DNA of 64,000 bases, taken from the NCBI GenBank assembly GCA_964019425.1, contig OZ025792.1:1364001-1428000 (forward strand), read 5' to 3'. Origin of the DNA: Flectonema sp. DT1601 (Eukaryota; Euglenozoa; Diplonemea; Diplonemida; Diplonemidae). Position 1 is the stretch's first letter; each line of letters begins with the position of its first letter. The position numbers were made by a program, and so were the translations under genes. Shown here in pieces: positions 39,309 through 51,390 of the stretch. The notes below the pieces were generated by a model that made no database searches, was not told the origin of the DNA, and worked only from the letters and a program-made list of their open reading frames with translations.

Positions 39309-39860
39309 CTACGATGTGATAATTGGATTGTATGGCTCGAGGTCTGGTAAAACAGAATTCAAAGACAGAGAAGACAAACAACCATAATAGTCTTCTGAAG
39401 TGATATCACTGCGTAACGATCTTGTCGATAATTTAACTTCTGATGTTGGTGACGTACACAGAGAAGATTCAATCACGCCAACCGGTATTACAGAACGAGC
39501 AGTACGAGTAGTGACTGCTTCTGAATGAGAGTCAACAGATGTTAAGAATTCACGTGTTGATAAACATCCCTCATACAACGGTCTAGGCCACAGTTTTTTA
39601 AAGTAAGCAGAAGGTAAAGACTCCACAACTGAAGGACACAATGTTCCAGTTGTACGGCTTTTCGTTGAAAGATCGCCTTTACAGCATTCTGTAGTACAAT
39701 CTTCGTTACTGTCAGAGTGATCAGACTCATCAAATAAAAGATATCGATGTCGTAAGTACAATCGATATTTCTCAGTGGTGGGTATTAATTTTATTACTTC
39801 AAAATGTCGGGAGAGAAGTTCTCTTTCTGTCTGTTCATTGGACTCAATGGACAAGGACAT
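39309..39860 (-). CDS. Small unknown protein
   Basis: A 183-residue frame with an acceptor-like TTTTCCTCAAACAG about 30 bases before its ATG, placed neatly between two good genes on the same strand. It is Ser/Thr-rich with a cysteine cluster (CTTECCKGD). It has no transmembrane segment, signal or domain I recognise. The position, start context and lack of simple repeats support a real gene, but the product is unknown. Confidence 0.6.
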   Translation of the reverse strand: MSLSIESNEQTERELLSRHFEVIKLIPTTEKYRLYLRHRYLLFDESDHSDSNEDCTTECCKGDLSTKSRTTGTLCPSVVESLPSAYFKKLWPRPLYEGCLSTREFLTSVDSHSEAVTTRTARSVIPVGVIESSLCTSPTSEVKLSTRSLRSDITSEDYYGCLSSLSLNSVLPDLEPYNPIITS

Positions 39861-40056
39861 CTTTATATTATTTTATTTTATTTTCCTGTTTGAGGAAAAT
39901 TAGTGTTACTTCCCTTGCACAAAAAAAAAATACCATTAGTTGGAACTAATTGCAGATTGTTTGTTTTTATGTACTCCTGATGATAACCGTACGGAAACTG
40001 AGTAATTTAAATCAATCCCCCTTTTCGTATTATTATTTAATAAGTCAACAGTAGTA

Positions 40057-41418
40057 TCAACTCCTCCTCTCAGTATTATCAATCCATTGAAGAAAAGGTT
40101 GAATATCACCCTCAGCAGCAAGTTGTAACAGAATAGGAATCTTCTTAGCAGTAGGCGCCAGAACTAAAAGAATCTTACGAAGGTAAATCCAATCAGCTGA
40201 CGGAGAACCGTCATGACGACGAGCAGTAGTTGGAAACAACACTTTCAGAGAATGAATGTCACCTGGATAAAGAGGTGATGCAAATGCGGCAATCGAATGC
40301 GTTCCAATATCACCGTGATGGATACCTGAACTGTGTAGTTGAACGAGTACCATCCCAACAATCTTTACCATTTTAGTTGCATCAAATACTGTTCCCATTC
40401 TGTGATAAATCCATTGCTCAACTGTTGTCGCAAAGTTTGCAATCGTAATAACACCATCCTCTTCAGACACGTCAAGGATATCAATAGTGTATCTACAAGG
40501 ATTCCAAAGTAACTGTCTTGCTATGGAACTGTTGAGCTCACCGATGATGTATTCAATACAAGTACCTCCTTGAACTCCTGTAATCCTCGTCATACCATTT
40601 GGAAGTGAAAAGAATCCTCCAACTTCCTCATTAGGAAATACATTCGGTAATATTAAGCTACTACACTGAGGTGGTTGTTTTGGCATCATTGGGGAATATT
40701 TTCTATCAGGCCAAACACTTCCTTGACTCGGATCCTCAAGCGCCATATCAACAAGAATAAAATTTGACGACAACGAACAAACCACCCAACTGTGACGTTC
40801 ATCAATGTGAGTCCCTCTCTGTAGCCAGGCAGGGATACCAATTAAGTCGCAGAAGTATTTTGTTGCGATGCTGTAGTGTCTGCATACTCCGTGTTTTATC
40901 TCTCCTAAATATCTTTTAACAGGTTTTCCTAATATAGCTTTGTGGTTTTTAGCAGTAATGTTGCCTTGTTCACCATTGAATAACATCCCTACGGCTTTTT
41001 TAACCAACGATATCCTCATTTCTGGATTGGTGATTCCATTCATGCATCGAAGCATTTTAGCAGAACGTTGTAAGGCGATGTCGACAGTAGAGTCGATGAT
41101 GATGACTTCTCGTTGTCCATTATCTAAGTGGTCTGATGATAATATGTCATCGGGGTATTGCGATAACGGAATCAGCTCTCTTCCTGCTCCAGGATCATAA
41201 AACCCATCTGTGATACTCTCACTCCAGGTAAGACGATCGTTTTCATAAAATCTTTTTGTAGCATTCGCACTCCTCTGGACTCTCCAATCAACACACCTTC
41301 CGGATATCTGAAACATTTGAATTAATAAATTTTCTTCTTTTGTTATAATCGTCCAACAAATACATCCGCTCAGAACTACGAGTAGTCGTCCTCCTTCATC
41401 AGAGTGAGAGGAGTTCAT
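40057..41418 (-). CDS. EDR1-type transglutaminase-like domain fused to a pseudokinase
   Basis: A 453-residue frame. FYENDRLTWSESITDGFYDPG followed by VIIIDSTVD and KHGVCRHYSIATKYFCDLIG, RGTHIDERHSWVV and FILVDMA match the EDR1 domain found N-terminal to plant EDR1/CTR1 Raf-like kinases; its Cys-His-Asp pattern is transglutaminase-like. The C-terminal third has the outline of a kinase C-lobe (VLVQLHSSGIHHGDIGTHSI) but the HRD, DFG and VAIK motifs are degenerate or missing, so it is a likely pseudokinase. Bases 41306–41377 (72 bp, GTAGTT … TTTCAG) may be an in-frame intron, since removing them deletes a hydrophobic stretch with no counterpart in the family. This is inference. Confidence 0.8.
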   Translation of the reverse strand: MNSSHSDEGGRLLVVLSGCICWTIITKEENLLIQMFQISGRCVDWRVQRSANATKRFYENDRLTWSESITDGFYDPGAGRELIPLSQYPDDILSSDHLDNGQREVIIIDSTVDIALQRSAKMLRCMNGITNPEMRISLVKKAVGMLFNGEQGNITAKNHKAILGKPVKRYLGEIKHGVCRHYSIATKYFCDLIGIPAWLQRGTHIDERHSWVVCSLSSNFILVDMALEDPSQGSVWPDRKYSPMMPKQPPQCSSLILPNVFPNEEVGGFFSLPNGMTRITGVQGGTCIEYIIGELNSSIARQLLWNPCRYTIDILDVSEEDGVITIANFATTVEQWIYHRMGTVFDATKMVKIVGMVLVQLHSSGIHHGDIGTHSIAAFASPLYPGDIHSLKVLFPTTARRHDGSPSADWIYLRKILLVLAPTAKKIPILLQLAAEGDIQPFLQWIDNTERRS

Positions 41419-43355
41419 TAATTGGTGTTAAGAAGGTAGTAAACGATGTGTTCTCGGTAGAATCTTTAGTAGTTCCTGTTATTAATAAAAAAACATAACT
41501 TATCTATTGAAGAGAAACAAGACACTCACCTGTTGCAAAAAACCACCAACATCAGCACAATTACAATGGAATAACTGAGTCGGATGCGCACCTTAAAAAT
41601 AATAATTTGAGATTCGATCCGTTTGGTTCTCAAATCAAATGAAGTCCTTCTGGGGTATTTTTTAGCAGTGCATCGGTAGAGAAAAAAGAAAACAATAAAA
41701 CAGAACCTTTCCAGGATAAACTCAGTTACCAAATTAGCTACTGAGGAGGGGTAGGGGGGAAAGCAATGGAAGCAACGAGAGGAAGAAAAATATTTAAAAA
41801 AATCAAATAAGATAGGGCAGACAGACTGAACACTTCCCTTAGGCAGCAATGTTAACTATAGGAAGTGAATCAGCAGCTAAGAAAATGGTAGAAAGAACAG
41901 GCCGCCACGGTTACGCTTCTAAACCAGAATGAACCAGTTTGTTTATTTATTTTTTTTATTTTTTTGTGTGCTTGGTTAATTCCTTAGAAAAAGAGTTAGA
42001 GAAAAATAACCACGTTTGCGGAAATTGAGAGAATTTAATAAAAAGGGGGAAAAATGAAAAAATGAAAATGAAAGCAAAGGTAAGGAAAGGGGTTTCTTAA
42101 AATAATAATAAATGCAGGAGATGGGGAGCGATGGGAAATGAAATTAAAACTCTTCTTTTTTTTTTTTTTCCCCTCCCCTTATTTTAAAGCTGTTCTGCTT
42201 TTTTTTTTTTTTTTTTTTTTTTTTCTTTTTCCGCATTCCTCTGCCACACACGTGTGCAATCGCGCGCGTGAGAACAGCTTTTCTTAAAGTCGAAATAAAA
42301 GCGTTAACACGAGAACAATAAAAAAAAGAAAGAGAACAAAAAAAAAAAACTGGAATAACAACAAGATCACCGCAAGAGAATTCCTTTTCACAAAGGAGAG
42401 AAGAGCCAGTACCCGCCAAACAATTAAAATATTAGTGTGGTTGTGGAACTCTCTTGTATGACTTATCGTCTTTTTTTTTTTTTTTTTTTTTTTTTTTTCG
42501 AAAGAGAAAAGCAAGTAACAAGAGGAAACAAGGGGGAAAAAAAATCAGATACCTCTTACGATTGTATACTAAAAAGTGTATCTCACAGAACATGCATGTT
42601 GAAACCCCTCCTTCGGGAGAATGAATTTCCTCCGGTATTTTTTTTTTTTTATATTTTAAGTTTATAATCAAACGACTATAAGGTAAAGGTTTTATTTTTT
42701 ATTTTTTTTTTGCTCTTGTTTTTTTTTCCCCCCTCTCCCCCTTTTTTTTTTTTTTTGTTTTTAACTCCTCTTGTCCCTCCGGCAAACCTTCAAAAATCAT
42801 TTCCTGACCTTTGAAAAGCTCACCTCATGGGGGGACATACGGAAGTAAACTGCATTGATTGCCTGAAGCGAAGAATTCACTATTCAAGTTTGAGAAAACG
42901 ATGTTATCGTATGCAATCAAATCAAAAAAAAAGGAAAGCAAGAAGAAAACATTTTATTCTATTTTTTCGACTAATTTTAATTTTAATTAATTCTTACTTT
43001 GAATTCCTATTTTCAATTTTGATGCCTTTTTATTTTTTATTTTTTTTTTTTTATGTTGTATAAAATAGTTTTCTAGAATTTTCCGTTGAAAAAACAATAA
43101 TAAAGTATTGTGTTGTGAATCATATTTTCCTTCTCTCCGTCAATCTGAGATTTAAACGGAAAAAAGGAAAACGTGTTGTAGATCCAGGTTGGATCTAACC
43201 AACACTGCTAGTCGATATGAATATTCCCAAGCTTCCGTTGTTATTTAATTCAGTTCACAATAAAATAAAGAAAGAAAAGGGGGGGAGAAGAAAAAAAAAA
43301 AAAAAAGAAGAAAAAAAAAACGAATAAATCGGAAATGTTATCATCGAAAGTAGGA

Positions 43356-43388
<33 letters not shown>

Positions 43389-46300
43389 TTTTCGATAGAT
43401 CAATCTAGCTGTTCTACAGTATCGTTCTACATGTTCTTATTGCCTGAATTTTTTTTCTTTTTTTTTTTTTTTTTCCCATATCACAAGAAATACATAAAAG
43501 GGATCACCGACAGCAACGCAATACTTGAAACTTCTCACAAATCGAAGCAGCAGGCAAAAAACTGCAAGCTGGCAATCTCTGTAAAGCAAGTGTGTGGGGA
43601 AAAAGAAGGGCGCGATACAAGAAGAATAAATGAAAAAATGAAAGGGAGGGAGGGGGAAAAAAATATTTTGTTGACGAGTTAGGCTCGCTAAAAAACGTAG
43701 ACAAGCACAGGATGCAATGCACATTTATTAGCAACCTAAGTCAACAAGAAAGAAAATAAAGAAAATAATAATAATAAGTCAGAATAATTTGAGTTAGAGT
43801 TGGAAAATTGGCTGAAAAAAGGGAATATATCCCAAATAATAATTCATAAAATAATGGTTTAAAAAAAACAGAAATCGTAAAGGAGGTACTGTTCTTTATA
43901 ATTTCACTCTCCTCTATGAACAAACATCCATCGCCTAAAAATATTCAAAGGGGGAAACAAAAATGCATTGGGTCAAGGTAACGAAGAATCTTAAAATAAA
44001 AAAAAAAAAAATTGTTGAATTTTTTTTTTTTTTTTGCCTCCTCAACTAAAGGTAAACAAAAAAAAAAAAAAAAGAACGGATCAACAAAATAGACGCAACA
44101 AAAAAAATGTAAGGGAAGGAATTTTTCAAGGTGGTCCTTGAGGGAAGCCAGACATATTTATGTACTAAAATAAGAGTATCCAAAGATTTGGTACAATGCG
44201 AAGTAAAACAGCAGCTCGTTATATTATTATATACAATTTTGTTTATTTTGTAATTTTGGTTATTATTGGTACTCTAATTCTACGATAAATCTACACGGCA
44301 ATCCCGTGAGATAATATTATTACTAAAGAATTTTATTTAACGTTTAAATCGTGAAGTTTGGTTTTTTTTTTTTTTTTTTTTTTTTTTTCTTCACTCTCTC
44401 TCTCTCTCTCTTTTCGATTACTTTCGTCAATGATTGTATCTTGTGTCAAATGTGATTATTTTCTTAGTTGTTGGAACTTCAACAGCAATTTGCAGTGAAT
44501 TTGGGAAAAAAAACTAATAACGATGGAAATGAACAAATCAAAAAAAAAAAAAAAAAAAAAAGGAAAAGGAAACAGAAAAAGAGTACTAAAAAAAAGATTC
44601 GTTAGCTCGGCAAACAGTAATAAGTCGGAAGGAGTGACGGCCGACGAATCTTTTTTTTCCCTTTTTTAATTTTTTTTTCCTTTTTTAATTTTTTTTTTTT
44701 TTTTTTTTTAAAATTCCCCCCTCCTTTTTTTTTTGTTCTTTATTATCAATTTTTACGCAAATCACTAGTCAGAAATTTCAACAAACAACAAAAAAAACAA
44801 AAACATAAAAAAAAGAGAAAAAAAAATTCATCGTCACAAAGATTTGATCGGATTTCACCTCAAAAAAGAGAGAGTGAGTGTTCTACTATAAAACTCATAA
44901 GAAGTATGAGAAGCTACGTTGTCTGATGCAGGGCAAATTGTACCACATAGACGATTTATTCTTACTGAGAAACAAAATAAGTTGGAAGGGTCATCGGAAA
45001 ACTAACTAAAAATATCTTACGTGTTATCCAGTGAAGTCTATTTTGTTTACATACAAATAGCAAAGGTATGACAGAAAGAAGCAGAAAAGAAAGGGTGGGG
45101 GGGAAAAAAAAAAAAAAAAGGGAAAGGAATTTTTTTTTTTTTTTTTTTTTTTAGCCATGATTTCTTATTGCAACCCTGTTTTTATACACATTTCTGCGCC
45201 TTTAACGAAAACAGGTCGACGAGGTTCAAAAACAAAAGATGGAGAAGATTCATGAAAAGTGCATCACTGCACTTCGTATCTTTTTTTTTTTTTTTAATCC
45301 TTCTTTATATCTCACACCATCTCTCTAATCGCAATAAGACAAACTCTTTTACATATTTTTTTTTTCTTTTTAAAAAAAGACGGTCAGATCATTCCAACGA
45401 CTTTAATCAAAAAAAGAGAAAAAAAACTAAAAGAGGGACTAACTTGAAAAAAAAAAATAATTATTTTTCCATTCCTTTTTTTTTTTTTTTTGTTTTTTCT
45501 CTTTTTTCAATGCTACTTGAAAAAGAGACAGGTGCTAGGAGGTCAGACAGATTTTTTTTTTTTTTTTTTACTACTCGTTAAGAGTTTGTGTGATACGCTG
45601 AGAGTCATCTTCTCTGAACAAGTAATTTTTAAAAAAAGACACTCAGGAAGAGGGTATGTTTTAATCATTAATCCAACACTGCTCTATCAGTACTAGAGAC
45701 TAGGGTTACTACTCACAGTGTCAGAATACCCAATCTAGGATAATATCTTTTTATGTTACAGCAGACGAAAAAGCAGACCACACACGAGTAAATATTAATG
45801 AATTTTAAAAAAAGATTAAGAAAAAAAGAGGGAAAAAAGGCGGACAGCGTAGAAGTTGAATGAATATGGGATGCTACAAATCGACACGAAAATCTCAACT
45901 AGTCACCAAAAGAATTGGAAATACTACAAAGGAACGGTCGATTTTAATTATTTTTTTTTTTTTATCTTTAATAAGCAAATTAAAAAGTTTTTTTTTTTTT
46001 TTTTTTAAATAAATCATGTAAGAATTTGAGTAAGAAATTAGGGAAAGGGAAAGCAACACTCGCATAAGCCGTTTGAACTTATGTGACGCTGTGAACGAAC
46101 CCATTATAACAAACTGAACACTTCAGGGCATCTCTGGCCAAATGTAAGGTTAGGGACTACTAGGCCGGAAGTTAGGTGATCGAAAGTAGGAAATGTTAAT
46201 AATATGAAAAAAAAAAAATATTTATTTTGTATTATTACGTTTTGCTTTCATATAATAATTTAATTTCTCTTCCTTTTGTTTTTTTTCCTTCCTCCCTTTC

Positions 46301-46781
46301 CTTTTTTTTGGAAAGGGGAAGGGGGGGAAAAAAAAAAAAAAAAAAAGAAGAAACTAAGAAGAAAATTGTACGTCAAATAATGTCATCGTGTTGAATGAAA
46401 ATAAAAACAATAATCGGAAATAGGCAATAAGAGATGCTACCTGAAGAGTTATGGAGTTTTAAAACTAGACGAAAGGGTAGTTCGTTTGTATTTCATAAAA
46501 ACACACACGAGGCAAAAAAATTTCTTTTCAAAGGCGACGGAGAGAGAAAAAAAGTGGAAAGCGAGGGGTTTCTTGGGTACATTGGCATAGCCATTGTACA
46601 TCTTTTATTACTTTTTTTTTTTTTTTTTTCTTTTCTTTTTTTTTTCTGAAAGTGACTAGAAAGTCGTGTCACCTCAAGACATTTCTCTTGCGAGAGAATC
46701 AAAGAGTAACAACAATATCACAACAAAGAGAAACAATGAGAATAGTGGTAGATATTAATACAGAGATACGATACTACGAAC
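41419..46781. other. 5.4-kb gene-free region
   Basis: Homopolymers dominate (T-runs near 42200–42223, 42471–42498, 44363–44388 and 44690–44709; A-runs near 44540–44561). A CT microsatellite lies at 44395–44411. A purine/pyrimidine inverted tract (CCTTCC … GGAAAGGGG) lies at about 46283–46330. A direct duplication of CCTTTTTTAATTTTTTTT lies near 44660–44700. A candidate hairpin RNA lies at 44596–44658. No convincing protein gene is seen. Confidence 0.5.
44596..44658 (+). ncRNA. Candidate hairpin small RNA with T8 terminator
   Basis: GATTCG (44596–44601) pairs with CGAATC (44645–44650), and after a five-base bulge TCGGC pairs with GCCGA, enclosing a loop of about 28 bases. Eight Ts follow directly. 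The stem is GC-rich in a spacer that is otherwise nearly all A/T. The layout is that of a short Pol III transcript. No family is recognised. Confidence 0.35.
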
Positions 46782-47780
46782 TTACATCTTAAGATCAGGA
46801 TCCCATGAGAAGAGTGGCGACTCCATTGCCTCATACATTGGTGAGGCTACGCACGTAGACGTTGTAAAGTAAGGAACCTCAATCGGATCCTCTTCATCAA
46901 CAAGTGGCGGCATGTCGTCCTCCTCAACTGGTGGTGTCGACGACGGTGAAATATTCGATGATGAAGACGGAGAAACTGAAATACTATCATCAGACATTGG
47001 CATTGAAGTCGCTACTAACTTGAGTCCTGAATTCTTGGATACAAAGTCTCTGCAAACATGCAAGTTCGGACAGGACCTTCCAAACTTACATCTGCTGTTA
47101 ACGTGAGGAGTGCACAACTGATGGCTGTTTGATTCTGAACCAGCAGTCTGAGCTATCTTATCGTGAGGGACTTTAATTCCACAAAGAGTAATATCTTTTG
47201 TGTATCCACGATCTCCATGACTACCACAACATGGAGTACGAAGTCTGTACTCATCAAGATCACGAAGTTCACTGTGCTTAACGTGAATGTATTCACAGTT
47301 ACGGTCATCAGGACAGACACCAGTCTTTCCAAGTCCTGGGTTGTACATTCTGCACAAGTTGATTGGAGCAATTCTACCAGAACGAGCGTTACGCTTCGCC
47401 TTGTCGAGAGCTCTAGTACGTAAAACAGCAGTAAATCTAACGGCAAAGACTCTGTTTGTTGTGGTGTTACGGACTACTACTTCTCTCATGAAGTTGTCCT
47501 CTACCTCCACACAGTTCTTCTTACGCATCATAGCGACGAAATCTTTGTTTACGTGGAATGATTTGCACTTGCTGCTTTGTCCACATCTTCCTTTCAAATA
47601 CAATCCACACAGGCAGGCTCTGTGACTCGACTTCTTTTCTCCTCCCAACATTGCGTTGTAGTGATCATCGAATCCGACGGTTCTCTCAATCTGAGAAAGT
47701 GGTACTTCGTATGACATGTGAGTCTTTGCGAAAGGGTCTTTAATTATCATTGTTTGGATCATGTTGTTGTGGGTGTGCAT
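46782..47780 (-). CDS. Zinc-finger protein with three CCCH-type fingers
   Basis: A 332-residue protein with CxnCxnCxnH units: CGLYLKGRCGQSSKCKSFHV (finger 1), CRMYNPGLGKTGVCPDDRNC with EYIHV (finger 2) and CTPHVNSRCKFGRSCPNLHV (finger 3). Each ends in H-V followed by a basic or acidic helix. CCCH fingers bind mRNA; in trypanosomatids, where transcription is polycistronic, such proteins are main regulators of mRNA stability, which would suit the one-way gene array here (analogy, not proof). The C-terminal 70 residues are Ser-rich then acidic (VEEDDMPPLVDEED). An acceptor-like TTATCAG lies about 20 bases before the ATG. Confidence 0.85.
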   Translation of the reverse strand: MHTHNNMIQTMIIKDPFAKTHMSYEVPLSQIERTVGFDDHYNAMLGGEKKSSHRACLCGLYLKGRCGQSSKCKSFHVNKDFVAMMRKKNCVEVEDNFMREVVVRNTTTNRVFAVRFTAVLRTRALDKAKRNARSGRIAPINLCRMYNPGLGKTGVCPDDRNCEYIHVKHSELRDLDEYRLRTPCCGSHGDRGYTKDITLCGIKVPHDKIAQTAGSESNSHQLCTPHVNSRCKFGRSCPNLHVCRDFVSKNSGLKLVATSMPMSDDSISVSPSSSSNISPSSTPPVEEDDMPPLVDEEDPIEVPYFTTSTCVASPMYEAMESPLFSWDPDLKM

Positions 47781-47982
47781 ATTAAGTTTTTTAGTTTATA
47801 GCTGATAAGTGTGTGGGGTGAGTAATATAACAAGTTGCTAGTTGTCGTTACTACGGAGTAAATGTGTTATTCTGATTAATCTAATAATAATAAATTGTAG
47901 TACCTGGCTGGTTAGAAAGAAATAATAACAAAACACTTGATGAGGTCACAATGAAGCTACGCACATTCCTGCGATCAGAAAA

Positions 47983-48014
<32 letters not shown>

Positions 48015-48652
48015 ATTTTAAACTATGTGCTTGTTGTTAGTGCGGAGTTTCCCGAAAAACACCGCGAACCGTAGAAAGGAATAAAATACGGAATGAAGGA
48101 CAGACTCATTCCTTCACTCACAGCGTTCGTAGAACAGAAACGGTTTTATTTGTTAACTCGAAGTTGATGTTTAAAATGAAAATGTAAAAACAACAAAAAG
48201 GAAACAAAATGGGGCGGACGAAGCTGCTACGCGAAAACGGGAGGGAGGAAACGCGCACCCATAACAGGTATCCATTACTGAGGCTGCACAGAAGCTGCAT
48301 AATCTTTTTTATCTTTTAAGGCATGCCATCTGTTCAGAAGTCAACCTGACATAAAAAGAATTAACACGACTCACCCGCAATGAAAGAAGTAGTGGGCACA
48401 CGAACACGTAGCGTTCCGTAAATTAAGAAAAGAAAATTCGTTCATCTGTCTTTAGAATAATTCGCTCACCAGACTACTCAGCAGAGAAAGGAGAAGTAAT
48501 ACAACAGGGGCAACCACGCACAGAAAAAGGGGGATGAAAGAAAAAAAGAAATCTTTTCGGATGACATCACTGAAGGGGAAGAAACAATGTCCTCGTGAGA
48601 AGCAGACCCTTTTGTCGTTCCTCTTTTTTTTTTTTTTTTTGCTTCATTACCA

Positions 48653-48685
<33 letters not shown>

Positions 48686-49619
48686 TAAAACATTAAAAAA
48701 ATGGGAGCGGGAGATAAAATTAGCTAATGAATAATACTATTTCACACTGTTTTTTTTTTTTTTCTTCACATATATAGCCTGAAAGATGAAAAGAGAAAAG
48801 AAGGAAAGAAAGGAAAGGGAAGGAACAACTCCCCACTCCCGCTCCCTGCTACTTGTATGTCATGATAGCCTCCCACTTTGAAGGAACTAAAAAGGGGAAC
48901 TCAGCAAAAGAGGGTGATATAGTGATTGGGGAAAACGTTTTTTTGTCATTGTTTTTTTTTTTTTTTTTTTTCTTTTTTTTTATAAAATTTTATTTTGGCT
49001 ACGAATTTGATTAAATTTACCATTATTTTTTTTCTTTTGTTTTTTTTCACACACAAAAAAAGAAAAAGGATGTAAGTTTCTCATCTATCACTTCCAAGAA
49101 CAGTTACATAAGTAACAAACGGCACAGATACAACGAGGACTTTCACTCTTCTTTTTTGTATGTAAATTGCTCCCCAACAGCGGCACGAGGAGATATATTC
49201 GTCAGGTTCCGATGCCTTATAAAATAACAAATAATTATCAAAATATCCTAAAAAGACTCTTTACTTTAGGGAAGCAAAAAAGTACAGGCAATTCGTAGGT
49301 TGATAGTTTGATAATGTAGAAACAGTAATGAACTTTATAATACTACAATGGGTAATCAGGTTAAATTCGTAGGGGGACCAAAAGTCATTTTTTTGTTACG
49401 TTTTTTTCACTTGAATTCTTTCGTTAAAAAGTTTTCTTTTTTTTTTTTTTTTTTTTACAGCATCATCACGTCTCACTCACCTGCTTCGTTTTTTTTTTTT
49501 TTTTCATTTATTATCTCTGTCTATAACCCTTTCTCATAAAACCACAAGACGGAACTGGAATCAGCTTTGACACATCAACTGTGGAATAAACTTGAAAGAA
49601 AGAGCTAACAAGAAGAATA
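47781..49619. other. 1.8-kb gene-free spacer
   Basis: T-runs near 47989–48013, 48652–48680 and 48952–48970. A stretch at 48190–48310 is richer in GC with no obvious RNA fold or coding frame. Confidence 0.5.
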
Positions 49620-51390
49620 TCATGCGAGATCAAGAAGCATTTTGCTTGGAGTCTCAAGGTATGATTTCCACACGTTCGAAAACCTAACCATAGTGGCACC
49701 GTCAATAACACGGTGATCGGCTGTCCAGGAGATGTAAAGGATGTTCTGGCTTTCAATTTCACCGTTTGCGTCGTATTTTGGGATCTTAACAACCTTACCC
49801 AGGGCTCCAATTGCTACCTGTGGAGGCATAATAATTGGAGATACGTATGTTCCACCAATAGATCCAATGTTTGATAAGGTAAAGGTACCTCCCTGAAGGT
49901 CAGAAGGTGTTAATGTGTTGGTCATTCCACGTTCTTGAAGACCAGCAAGTTCCTGAGATATTTCAAAAATAGTTTTCTGTTCAACATTCTTAATATTTGG
50001 AACAACAAGACCCTGCGCAGTGTCCATTGCGACACCAATGTTGTGTGCTCCCTTGTAAGTCAGTTCAGTGACATCAGAGTTTAAGGTACTGTTAACGACT
50101 GGGTATTCCTTCAATGCGAATGAAGCAGCCTTGATGAAGAACGGCATGTAACTCAACTTCGCTCCACGCTTCTCAACAACTGGTTTCAACATGGCTCTTA
50201 CTCTCACAAGCTCATTCAAGTTAATCTCATCGGCCGCTCCAAATGATGGAATCTTTAGGGACTCTGTCATCGACTGGACCATAACCTTAGTACGTCCCTG
50301 TTGTTGTTTTGTTAATGTGATGATTCACTTGAAGAGTAACACTCTTTATAAAGTAACTATCGCATACCATAATCTTTTCCATTCTGTCTTCTGGAGTGTA
50401 CTTCACAGCAGTTGACGCTGGAGCACTGCTGGACGATGTCTTTGCAGCAGCAACAGGAGTGGCAACACCCTCCATGAAGCTGTTGTTATGTTAGTTTTTA
50501 TTGTCATATTTTGAATTAGCAGTAAATAATACAAACAAATAATAAACATACTTAATAATGTCTTCCTTAGTAACACGTCCTCCCTTTCCAGTGGCAGGTA
50601 CCTGAGTAAGGTCAACCTTTTTTTCTGCAGCAATACGACGAACAGCAGGGGTAGCAAGTACCTTTTTACCGGCAGCAGATTGCGTGTAGAGACCACCTGA
50701 AGAGGAAGTTGATTTAGCAGCGACTGGGGCAGTAGTGGAAGCGGAAGAGCTGGAAGCTGGTGCCGAGGTGGTTGGAGCTGGGGTGGAACCTCCCTCAGTT
50801 GTGATCTGACAAATCGGTCCACCAACAGCAAGAGCTTCTCCAACCACTGCGGTGATGTTTTTAACAGTTCCTGAGAATGGAGATGGGATCTCAGCAGTAG
50901 CCTTGTCTGACTGAATTTCAATTAAGTTGTCGCCCTCAGACACAACATCTCCTTCCTTAGCAAAAACCTGAAGGACTTCAACTTCTTTGATGCCTTCAGC
51001 GATTTCCACCATGGCTACGGTCTCGAGAGCACCCCCAGAAGTTGAAGTCGCTGGTGCCGCTGAGACGGGTTCTGGTGTCGCTGATTCCTCACCTTCGACG
51101 TCGATATCAACAAGACCAGAACCTACCTGCTGCATGTCACCTACGTCAGTGTATATTTTTGTAATCTTACCAGTATATTTTGATGTAATTTCAGCCATTG
51201 CCTTGTCTGACTGAATCTCACACAACTTCTGAAATTCCTCAACAACATCTCCTTCTTTGACAAACCAATTCAGTACTTCAACTTCTTTAATACCTTCACC
51301 GATATCAGCCATCGGGAACGTAACAATTTCTAAGTTGGTAGCCGTCCTGCTAAAAAAGCGAGGCTGGATTTTGAGTACCCTGCGGAACAT
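49620..51390 (-). CDS. DBT: Branched-chain-type 2-oxoacid dehydrogenase E2 (three exons)
   Basis: The model is exons 50552–51390, 50368–50479 and 49620–50297, with introns of 72 and 70 bp (GTATGT … AACAG; GTATGC … AACAG). The frame is restored at both joins, giving about 542 residues. A mitochondrial presequence is followed by two lipoyl domains, each with the lipoylated lysine in SDKA (EIQSDKAMAE and EIQSDKATAE), an E1/E3-binding domain (LATPAVRRIAAEKKVDL … GKGGRVTKEDI) and the acyltransferase core with RTKVMVQSMTESLKIPSFG and the catalytic DHRVIDGATM. The core resembles branched-chain E2 (DBT) more than PDH E2; two lipoyl domains are unusual for DBT, which normally has one. It lies next to an AceE-type E1. 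Confidence 0.92.

Noticed and set aside
42144-43734. Cluster of short frames between 42.1 and 43.7 kb
   Set aside because: Low-complexity Lys/Phe translations of A and T runs on both strands; none has a conserved motif.
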